Part shown: piece by piece, positions 7,399 through 13,276 of the stretch
How the letters are laid out: every line of letters begins with the position of its first letter
How positions within the stretch are numbered: the first letter of the stretch is position 1
Source: JAIXWP01 sp943372555
GTDB taxonomy: Bacteria; Bacteroidota; Bacteroidia; Flavobacteriales_D; Sanyastnellaceae
Assembly: GCA_943372555.1 (NCBI GenBank)
Contig: CALRZB010000049.1
Location: forward strand, 1 to 13,276
Length of the DNA: 13,276 nt
Direction of reading: 5' to 3'
Notes under the pieces: model-generated
The model's database searches: none
What the model was told of the DNA's origin: nothing
The model's input: only the letters and a program-made list of their open reading frames with translations
Translations under genes and position numbers: made by a program

Positions 7399-8840
7399 AA
7401 AAAATAATCAGTCTATTCTTACTCTCCGTGCTTGTGAGCATGCAGAGTTATGCGTTCTGCGGCTTCTATGTAGCCAAGGCAGATGCTACATTATTCAATA
7501 ACAAAAGTGAAGTTATATTGGTGCGCGATGGTCGTCGCACAGTGATCACCATGAGCAATGACTTTAAAGGCGATGTACGTGATTTCGCGATGGTAGTGCC
7601 CGTTCCGGTAGTGCTCAAAGAATCGGATATCCGCGTTACCAAGCGCACTGTATTCGAAATGCTCGATTCTTATTCAGCACCACGACTTGTAGAATACTAC
7701 GACAATAATCCATGTCAGGAAATGTATTTATATGAGTCAGACGAAGCCACTGTTACATCTACCTCATTTGCGATGGCAAAAAGTGAAGTATTCACGGTAC
7801 AAGGCAATTCGAATGTAAAAATAGAAGCGCGTTATCAAATTGGCGAATATGACATTCTCATTCTTTCAGCAAAAGAAAGCAATGGATTAAAGGATTGGCT
7901 AATAGCAAACGGCTACAAAATACCTGAAACTGCTGCAGAAGTGCTGCAACCCTACATCAAGAGCAACATGAAATTCTTTGTAGTAAAAGTGAATTTAGAC
8001 AAATTGAAAGGCGGTTCATTTGATTATCTAAGTCCAATACAATTGGAGTTTGAGCATGATAAATTCATGTTGCCAATTCGCCTAGGTATGGCGAATAGCA
8101 CTGGAAGTCAAGATATGATTGTGTATGCCTTTACTCGCCAAGGTCGCGTAGAATGCACCAACTACAGAACAATGAAAATGCCTACCGATCGTAAAATTCC
8201 ACTTTTCGTTAAATCTCAATTTGGAGAATTTTACAAAAATCTATTTGCAAAAAACTATAAGCAAGAGGGCAAGAATGCTGTGTTTCTAGAATATGCTTGG
8301 AATGTAACTCCCAACTGGGGAATGAAATGTGATCCATGTGTTGGTCCGCCACCTTTGCAGCAAGAGTTTGCAGATGCAGGCGTTTGGTGGGCGAACGATG
8401 GAAGTGGTTCACAGACATTTTTCACTCGACTTCACGTACGTTATGAAAAAGCAAAGTTCCCTTCTGATTTGACCTTTCAATTGACTCCAAACAACGAAAA
8501 TTATCAAGCGCGCTATGTGCTGACAAATCCTGCAACTGGTGAATTCGATTGCGAGGCAGGACAAGAATATTTGGAAAGCCTAAGTGAGCGAAGAAAACTT
8601 GAAGTGGATGAGTTGTATGCATTGACAGGAAAAACAGATGCAAAATCGGCCAACTACATTAGGGAATATAATAAGTTTAAAAAAGCCACAGAGAAGAAAA
8701 ATAGCATACCGTTTTTGCTCTTTGATTGGTGGAAAAAACACGGTGGAAAGTTGATGATTTCATTGACTCTTATATCACTTTCAATAGCAGCAATGCGATT
8801 AAAACCCAAGACTAATCTTGCGTTGCAAACTAACAACTAA
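7395..8840 (+). CDS. DUF2330 domain protein, exported and C-terminally membrane-anchored
   Basis: This 481-residue protein is recognisable as DUF2330 from its N-terminal half: CGFYVAKADATLFNNKSEV (22-40), then a strand with VILVRDG, and FAMVVPVPVV (64-73). The family has no established function. Residues 1-20 are a Sec signal peptide with SYA before the likely cleavage site, leaving a cysteine two residues into the mature protein. A CDPC motif (312-315) precedes a Gly/Pro-rich stretch, and further cysteines lie at 107, 254 and 386, so disulfide or metal binding is possible. Residues about 452-468 form one hydrophobic segment near the C-terminus, followed by a basic tail, which predicts a large extracytoplasmic domain with a membrane anchor. 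Its ATG overlaps the stop of the RnfD-like gene by ATGA. I infer a two-protein membrane unit; the role is unknown. Confidence 0.85.
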   Translation: MKKIISLFLLSVLVSMQSYAFCGFYVAKADATLFNNKSEVILVRDGRRTVITMSNDFKGDVRDFAMVVPVPVVLKESDIRVTKRTVFEMLDSYSAPRLVEYYDNNPCQEMYLYESDEATVTSTSFAMAKSEVFTVQGNSNVKIEARYQIGEYDILILSAKESNGLKDWLIANGYKIPETAAEVLQPYIKSNMKFFVVKVNLDKLKGGSFDYLSPIQLEFEHDKFMLPIRLGMANSTGSQDMIVYAFTRQGRVECTNYRTMKMPTDRKIPLFVKSQFGEFYKNLFAKNYKQEGKNAVFLEYAWNVTPNWGMKCDPCVGPPPLQQEFADAGVWWANDGSGSQTFFTRLHVRYEKAKFPSDLTFQLTPNNENYQARYVLTNPATGEFDCEAGQEYLESLSERRKLEVDELYALTGKTDAKSANYIREYNKFKKATEKKNSIPFLLFDWWKKHGGKLMISLTLISLSIAAMRLKPKTNLALQTNN

Positions 8841-8847
8841 AGAAAAA

Positions 8848-8874
8848 GGCCGCCTCGCTGAAAGCGAGGCGGCC
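8848..8874. terminator. Strong bidirectional terminator between convergent genes
   Basis: A perfect 12-bp GC-rich stem (GGCCGCCTCGCT at 8848-8859, AGCGAGGCGGCC at 8863-8874) closes a three-base GAA loop. On the minus strand it is followed by the U-rich CTTTTTCTTT. On the plus strand GTTTCAATTTT follows, a weaker tract. It sits between the stops of the DUF2330 gene (plus) and the SPFH gene (minus), so it probably ends both units. Confidence 0.85.
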
Positions 8875-8898
8875 GTTTCAATTTTGTATAAATCAGAA

Positions 8899-9840
8899 TT
8901 ACTTCTTCTCTTCCATGAGTTGACTCATGCCCATCATTTGCTGCATTGTCTTAGACATGCCTTCTGGACTTCCATCCAAGAAAATGACGTTGCCCTTTCC
9001 ATATTCATCAAAATTCTTGATTGCTTCTGTCCACATAGAGAACATAATCATTGAAGTATCCAAATTAGCTTGTTGCATTTCACGCGCAGCATTGTTCATA
9101 CCACGAGCAACCTCTTCTCTGAATAAAGCCACACCTTGTCCACGAAGTTGAGCTGCCTCTCTTTCAGCCGATGCCGCAATTTTGATTGCATTACCATCTG
9201 CTTCAGCAGCTTTTGTTTTCGTGATCAATAATGCTTGACCTTCGTTTTCAGCAGCTGCCTTCAAGTTATTTGAAGCAACAACCTGGCTCATTGATTTCAT
9301 GATCGCCTCATCGAAAGTGATGTCATTGATTTGCAAATCTTGAAGGTGGTAACCCCATTCCTCAAGGCTCAAGTCAATTTGTTCTTTCACGTGCTCAACG
9401 ATATCTCTTCTCAAAAGGAGAACGTCTGCTTGTTTTCTTGTAGCTACAAAAGAGCGGATAGAACCTTCGATTGTTCTTATCAAAGCTTGCATCAAGTTCT
9501 TATCATCAACGAATTTGAAAGCCACTTTTTTAATAGTTTCTTCATTTGCATCGATAACAGAATAAAGAAGCATCGATTTAAAATAAACGTTTGCTTGGTC
9601 AACTGTCACAGCTTGGAATTCCATCTCTACAGAGCGGTTCTGTGTTGAAATTCTTTTAAAAATCACCTCAATAAAAGGGATGGTAAAGTTCAATCCAGGA
9701 GGAAGCACTCTTCTGTATTTTCCGAAAATAGTAACAACCCCAATAGTTCCCTGTTGGATTGTTCTGAATGAACGGAGAAACAGAAATATTGCAAGTGCAA
9801 TAAAAATGAAATTTCCGCCGCCGATTAGTTCTTTAAGCAT
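8899..9840 (-). CDS. SPFH/Band 7 (stomatin-like) membrane protein
   Basis: This 313-residue protein has an N-terminal membrane segment (about 10-24) and then an SPFH/prohibitin-homology domain (about 25-190). Stomatin-type signatures are QGTIGVVTIFGKYRRVLPPGLNF (from 30; GK at 40-41, PPGL at 47-50), then NRSVEMEF and the ALIRTIEGSIRSFVA helix. Residues about 190-255 are Ala/Glu/Lys/Arg-rich and should form the oligomerising coiled coil. The C-terminus is unusually methionine-rich (MSKTMQQMMGMSQLM). Such proteins form large ring or cage assemblies on the inner membrane and often recruit proteases or organise microdomains. The usual NfeD partner is absent here. The gene starts 10 bases after the stop of gap, so the two are very likely one transcript. 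It could be a QmcA or stomatin paralogue; sequence alone does not decide. Confidence 0.9.
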   Translation of the reverse strand: MLKELIGGGNFIFIALAIFLFLRSFRTIQQGTIGVVTIFGKYRRVLPPGLNFTIPFIEVIFKRISTQNRSVEMEFQAVTVDQANVYFKSMLLYSVIDANEETIKKVAFKFVDDKNLMQALIRTIEGSIRSFVATRKQADVLLLRRDIVEHVKEQIDLSLEEWGYHLQDLQINDITFDEAIMKSMSQVVASNNLKAAAENEGQALLITKTKAAEADGNAIKIAASAEREAAQLRGQGVALFREEVARGMNNAAREMQQANLDTSMIMFSMWTEAIKNFDEYGKGNVIFLDGSPEGMSKTMQQMMGMSQLMEEKK

Positions 9841-9850
9841 TGTATTGATT

Positions 9851-11314
9851 TTAGTAGTAAATATTTCTTCTCACTTTCGCTACATATTTAGCGAGGCGAA
9901 TCACTTGCTTGGTGTAACCAAACTCGTTGTCATACCAAACATAAAGTACAACTCCCTTTCCATCCGCACTAACTATAGTAGCCTGCGAATCGAATACAGA
10001 GCAACACTCATTTCCGATGATATCACTTGACACTAGCTCTTCGCTGATGCTGTAATAAATTTGATTTACAAGATCTCCTTCCAAAGCTTGCTTTCTTACG
10101 ATTGCATTTACTTCTTCTTTGGTAGTTGGCTTATTTACGTAAGCATGGATAATAGCTAATGATCCATTTGGGGTTGGTACACGAACAGCATTCGCCGTTA
10201 GCTTGTTTGCCAATGAAGGAATCACTTTTGTAACTGCTTTACCTGCGCCTGTTTCAGTAATAACCATATTTACCGCAGCAGCTCTTCCACGACGGCTCTT
10301 CTTGTGCATGTTGTCAAGAAGGTTTTGGTCATTGGTATAAGCATGGACAGTTTCGATATGTCCTTTATCCAGATCCAATGCATCGTGAATCGTTTTCAAG
10401 ATTGGGCAAATTGCATTTGTAGTGCAGCTAGCCGCTGAGAAAATTGTTTCACTTTCAATATCCAAATCGCGGTGATTGATTCCGTAAACAATATTTGGAA
10501 CTTCCTTTCCAGGAGCTGTCAATATCACTTTAGAAATACCATTTGACTCTAGGTGTTTGCTAAGACCAGCGCGATCTGTTAGCACCCCTGTATTGTCGAT
10601 CATCAAGGCATTCTCAATTCCATACTGAGTATAATCAACTGTAGCTGGATCTTTCGTAGCAATCATCAAAACGCGTTGACCATTTACAATAAGAGCTTTT
10701 CCATCATAATCAATATCAACAGTTCCTTTGAAGCGACCGTGAACAGAATCATTTTCAAAAAGTGCTGCTCTCTTTTTCAAAGAAAGCTCGTCGTTCTCAC
10801 GTGTTACAATTGCACGAAGACGAAGCTGTTGTCCTTTACCTGCCTGACTTACAAGTTCGCGTGCAGCAAGACGACCGATACGACCGAAACCGTGTAAAAC
10901 CACATCACGTGGTTCGATTTCATTTCCTTCCTCACTCATGAAGTTGCTCAACTTATCGTTAAGGAATTCACGGTGTGTTTTATAGTGTTCGCGAGCAGTT
11001 AACCATTCGCTAGCTAGTTTTCCAATATCAATTTTAGCTGGAGCAAGATCCATTGCTAAAAGTTCTTTTGCCAGATCAGCTGTATCAAATACGCTGATAG
11101 GCTTGCCTACTACTTCCGCTGCGTATTTGTGCAGACGAAGAATTTCAGTAATTCTAGTATCCACAAGATGATTGCGGAACAATACCAATTCGATTGATTT
11201 TTCAAACAACAATTTCCCAACGCTGTTGGCTAGATCAACTGCTGCCTTTTCTTGATTAACATACACTTTCAGTTCGTTGCTGTAAGTGTCGTTCGCAAGG
11301 TTGCTTTGTGACAT
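9851..11314 (-). CDS. gap: Long-form glyceraldehyde-3-phosphate dehydrogenase with N-terminal extension
   Basis: The enzyme oxidises glyceraldehyde 3-phosphate to 1,3-bisphosphoglycerate, or runs in reverse. It has 487 residues against about 335 for the classical enzyme; the excess is a helical N-terminus of about 135 residues (for example IELVLFRNHLVDTRITEIL near 41-59). Core motifs are intact: GFGRIGR (142-148), catalytic C297 in SAASCTTN, H324 in VHAYTNDQ, and WYDNEFGYT (460-468, F where most have W). The second beta strand ends VTREND (170-175): T171-R172 stands where NAD-specific enzymes usually carry an acidic residue, which hints at NADP use, as in gluconeogenic forms; this is inference. 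Long GAPDHs of this kind are known from Bacteroidota and some Gammaproteobacteria. The ATG at 11314 lies 58 bases from a TAnnTTTG box. The SPFH gene follows after 10 bases. Confidence 0.94.
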   Translation of the reverse strand: MSQSNLANDTYSNELKVYVNQEKAAVDLANSVGKLLFEKSIELVLFRNHLVDTRITEILRLHKYAAEVVGKPISVFDTADLAKELLAMDLAPAKIDIGKLASEWLTAREHYKTHREFLNDKLSNFMSEEGNEIEPRDVVLHGFGRIGRLAARELVSQAGKGQQLRLRAIVTRENDELSLKKRAALFENDSVHGRFKGTVDIDYDGKALIVNGQRVLMIATKDPATVDYTQYGIENALMIDNTGVLTDRAGLSKHLESNGISKVILTAPGKEVPNIVYGINHRDLDIESETIFSAASCTTNAICPILKTIHDALDLDKGHIETVHAYTNDQNLLDNMHKKSRRGRAAAVNMVITETGAGKAVTKVIPSLANKLTANAVRVPTPNGSLAIIHAYVNKPTTKEEVNAIVRKQALEGDLVNQIYYSISEELVSSDIIGNECCSVFDSQATIVSADGKGVVLYVWYDNEFGYTKQVIRLAKYVAKVRRNIYY

Positions 11315-11371
11315 GGATTAATAATTTTGTTTTTAATTCAAGCTCGGGATTCATTGACCGCGCTCAGGCGG

Positions 11372-11379
11372 CAAAGGTA
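11372..11379 (-). promoter_or_regulatory. Putative -7 promoter box of gap
   Basis: TACCTTTG on the minus strand is an exact match to the Bacteroidota -7 consensus TAnnTTTG. It lies between the htrA terminator and the gap start, so transcription would begin near 11368 with a leader of roughly 54 bases. No convincing -33 TTG is seen at the expected distance. Confidence 0.5.
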
Positions 11380-11414
11380 GTTCGCTAATTTAGAATTCTC
11401 CTATAATATTCCAT

Positions 11415-11438
11415 AAAAAAACCCCGCAATGCGGGGTT
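11415..11438 (-). terminator. Intrinsic terminator of the htrA-like gene
   Basis: An 8-bp perfect stem, AACCCCGC (11420-11427) and GCGGGGTT (11431-11438), closes a three-base loop. On the minus strand it runs into a stretch of T (complement of the A run at 11415-11421). It starts 28 bases after the protease stop codon and separates that gene from the gap promoter. Confidence 0.88.
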
Positions 11439-11466
11439 CTAATTTTATGTTTAAAAACAAAGACTA

Positions 11467-12927
11467 TCACTGCAATGAGAACCCATAAACGGCCTTAGTG
11501 CCATTGGGATAGACGCCCTCCAACAAGACATTGCCTTTCTTATTTTGTAACTCATTTTTCAATTGATCTGGTGAAGTAACACTTGTACCATCAATTTTGG
11601 TAATTATGAATCCCTTTTGTATCCCAACGCCCTTTAATTTACCAGGGACTAGTGCAGCAATTTTAGCACCTCCACTTAGCTTTAATGCCTCTTTTTCTGC
11701 TAAAGAAGGTTCAACAAATTCGGCACCAAGGCTACCCATATCAACAGGAGCGGTTTCCTTCACGGTAAAATCCTCCAACTCAGCCTTACCCACTCTATTG
11801 CGCAATGTGACCGTGACATTCTGCATTTTCCCGCCTCTCCATACTGTTACACCAATTTTGTCACCAGGGCGATAGCGTGCTATTTGCTCTTGGAGTTGTG
11901 GCATGTTTTTCACATTACTTTCTGCCACTTTCAGTATCACATCTCCAGCCTGAATGCCACTTTCAGCAGCAGCACCTCCTTCCGTCAATGAATTCACATA
12001 CACGCCGGCTACTTCTTTCAAACCCTTATCTTTCGCTTGCTCTTCAGTGACATCACTAATTTGAACACCAATAAATGCACGTTGCGCGTGACCGAACTCT
12101 ATAATATCCAGAGAAATTTTACGGGCTATTGAAGTCGGAACGGCGAAGGAATAACCTGCATACGCGCCAGTACGGGAAGCTATCGCTGTATTTATTCCCA
12201 CTAACTCTCCGCGTGCATTTACTAAGGCTCCGCCGCTATTTCCAGGATTTACCGCTGCATCAGTTTGAATAAACGATTCTACTGGATAAACCTCTTCATT
12301 GGTTCGGCGCTCCGACAACAAATTAATGTTTCTGGCTTTAGCGCTGACGATACCAGCTGTAACGGTGCTTGTCAACTCAAAAGGATTTCCAACCGCAAGC
12401 ACCCATTGACCGATTTTCACATCGTCCGAATTCCCCCAAGGAATGGCGGGAAGATTTGACGCATCCACTTTTATTACAGCGATATCTGTTGACGGATCAC
12501 GCCCTACAATAGTGGCTTCATAGTTTTTATTGTTATTCAACGTAACCATCAATTTATCAGCACCTTCAACTACATGGTTATTCGTGATTATATAGCCATC
12601 GGGTGAAATAATGACACCAGAGCCAGAACCCATCTGCACTTGTGGTTCTTGTTGATACCCGAAGAAATCAGCCCATGGATTAAATACCTGCTGTGCTTTT
12701 GATTGCGTTTTGACGTGAACTACGCCGTTGACTGTTCGTTCAGCCGCTGCTGTAAAATCAAGAGTAGCATCCGGCAATCCAGCGTACCCCGCTGTCATTA
12801 CGGGAGGATTTGATGAGTCATAAAACGCCGAATTGAATTGTTTTTGGGCGAAAAAGGAATACGCCGCCAAAGAGAGAATGCCACCTAGAAAGGCAGCCAC
12901 AAAAAGCATAAGATTCTTTTTCAACAT
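11467..12927 (-). CDS. htrA: Deg/HtrA (Do-family) periplasmic serine endoprotease with two PDZ regions
   Basis: This 486-residue protein has an N-terminal signal or anchor segment (about 5-25, LMLFVAAFLGGILSLAAYSF). It degrades or refolds damaged envelope proteins. The trypsin-like triad is complete: H118 in TNNHVVEGA, D148 in DPSTDIAVIK, S231 in NPGNSGGALVN. PDZ1 covers about 281-378 (AFIGVQISDVT onward, with GIQAGDVIL); a more divergent PDZ2 covers about 398-483, with GVGIQKGFIITKIDGT. This is the DegP/DegQ architecture. The frame extends up to a TTG at 12963, but I choose ATG 12927: it directly precedes the basic, then hydrophobic signal, and a TAATTTTG promoter box at 12961-12968 overlaps that TTG, making it untranslatable if the promoter is real. 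The gene is monocistronic: a terminator follows and a divergent gene lies upstream. Confidence 0.93.
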   Translation of the reverse strand: MLKKNLMLFVAAFLGGILSLAAYSFFAQKQFNSAFYDSSNPPVMTAGYAGLPDATLDFTAAAERTVNGVVHVKTQSKAQQVFNPWADFFGYQQEPQVQMGSGSGVIISPDGYIITNNHVVEGADKLMVTLNNNKNYEATIVGRDPSTDIAVIKVDASNLPAIPWGNSDDVKIGQWVLAVGNPFELTSTVTAGIVSAKARNINLLSERRTNEEVYPVESFIQTDAAVNPGNSGGALVNARGELVGINTAIASRTGAYAGYSFAVPTSIARKISLDIIEFGHAQRAFIGVQISDVTEEQAKDKGLKEVAGVYVNSLTEGGAAAESGIQAGDVILKVAESNVKNMPQLQEQIARYRPGDKIGVTVWRGGKMQNVTVTLRNRVGKAELEDFTVKETAPVDMGSLGAEFVEPSLAEKEALKLSGGAKIAALVPGKLKGVGIQKGFIITKIDGTSVTSPDQLKNELQNKKGNVLLEGVYPNGTKAVYGFSLQ

Positions 12928-12960
12928 AGCTTTATCATTTATTATTTTTCTTGTTGGACC

Positions 12961-12968
12961 CAAAATTA
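12961..12968 (-). promoter_or_regulatory. Putative -7 promoter box of the htrA-like gene
   Basis: TAATTTTG on the minus strand matches TAnnTTTG exactly. Transcription would start near 12957, about 30 bases before the chosen ATG at 12927. This supports the shorter htrA reading. No clear -33 TTG is visible. Confidence 0.5.
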
Positions 12969-13090
12969 ACGCAGCTTTTTTTTCAGATTGTACGTCCTTT
13001 TCTTAAGAAGTGTTAAGCAACTAGACCTCGCTCTGAATGAAATTTTTCGTTAAAGTCCGATACAAAAATAAAAGACTTCGCAAATCACAG

Positions 13091-13098
13091 TACGTTTG
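13091..13098 (+). promoter_or_regulatory. Putative -7 promoter box of the DUF4249 gene
   Basis: TACGTTTG matches TAnnTTTG exactly and ends only four bases before the ATG at 13103. If used, transcription would begin at or next to the start codon, giving a nearly leaderless mRNA. The -33 region lacks a good TTG, so the call is moderate. Confidence 0.42.
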
Positions 13099-13102
13099 CA
13101 CT

Positions 13103-13276
13103 ATGAGAAAATTGCTTCCCGCATATTCCGTTTTGATTTTTACACTAATTACTTTCCTAGTAATTGGATGCAGCAAAGAAATTACTGTTGATTTGCCAGA
13201 CGCTCAATCTCAAATTGTTGTGGAAGGTTCGATTGAACAAGGTCGACCTCCTATAGTTCTTTTGACTTACTCCCAA
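13103..13276 (+). CDS. DUF4249 family lipoprotein (N-terminal part, runs off right edge)
   Basis: The frame is open from ATG 13103 to the edge (58 codons). Residues 1-22 are a lipoprotein signal peptide with lipobox LVIGC and lipidated C23. The mature start SKEITVDLPDAQSQIVVEG, followed by GRPPIVLLTYS, is the characteristic opening of DUF4249 proteins ('C-x-K-x-I-x-V-D-L-P', then 'LVVEG-x-I-x-x-G-x-PP'). These are outer-membrane-associated lipoproteins of Bacteroidota, usually encoded next to a TonB-dependent receptor; such a receptor may lie beyond the right edge, which cannot be seen. It is divergent from the htrA-like gene with about 175 bases between the two starts, and a -7 box lies immediately before it. 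The family has no established biochemical role. Confidence 0.85.
   Translation, partial: MRKLLPAYSVLIFTLITFLVIGCSKEITVDLPDAQSQIVVEGSIEQGRPPIVLLTYSQ

Noticed and set aside
12928..12963. TTG-initiated extension of the HtrA-like protein by 12 residues
   Set aside because: It would place a charged, unlike-signal segment before the signal peptide and overlaps a TAATTTTG promoter box.

Overview
The window comes from the chromosome of a Bacteroidota bacterium. Five things support this: a bacillithiol-synthesis gene (bshA); a DUF4249 lipoprotein gene; a single-chain fusion of a NagZ-like GH3 enzyme and a beta-lactamase-like enzyme; no clear Shine-Dalgarno sequences before the starts; and exact matches to the Bacteroidota -7 promoter box TAnnTTTG before three genes. 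The order or family cannot be fixed from the sequence alone. No tRNA, rRNA, CRISPR array, insertion sequence or phage gene was seen. Coding density is high and no gene-free stretch exceeds about 175 bases.

Left block (1-5684, minus strand). Read in the direction of transcription, the genes are a citrulline/arginine-modifying hydrolase (CtlX type), cytidylate kinase (cmk), a 1008-residue secreted GH3/beta-lactamase-fold fusion, and bshA, which runs off the left edge. Gaps of 54, 93 and 63 bases with no obvious terminator allow a read-through operon, but this is not proven. The fusion looks like a single-chain counterpart of the separate Bacillus NagZ and AmiE enzymes, so it would trim peptidoglycan fragments outside the cytoplasm. 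cmk and the fusion start at GTG.

Central block (5723-8840, plus strand). A small lipoprotein gene with a TTG start ends at an intrinsic terminator. It is followed by a two-gene unit: an integral membrane protein of the NqrB/RnfD family that appears to lack the flavin-attachment motif, overlapping by ATGA a secreted, C-terminally anchored DUF2330 protein with a CxxC motif. This unit is the best candidate in the window for a poorly described system. It ends at a strong 12-bp hairpin that probably serves the genes converging from both sides.

Right block (8899-12927, minus strand). A long-form glyceraldehyde-3-phosphate dehydrogenase with an extra helical N-terminus of about 135 residues is followed after only 10 bases by an SPFH/stomatin-like membrane protein. 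Upstream, separated by a terminator, is a Deg/HtrA periplasmic protease with two PDZ regions. Its promoter region is shared divergently with a DUF4249 outer-membrane lipoprotein gene that is cut by the right edge.

Together the genes cover envelope upkeep (HtrA, SPFH, peptidoglycan trimming, lipoproteins), central metabolism (GAPDH, CMP kinase), thiol redox balance (bacillithiol) and one possible membrane redox module of unknown purpose.
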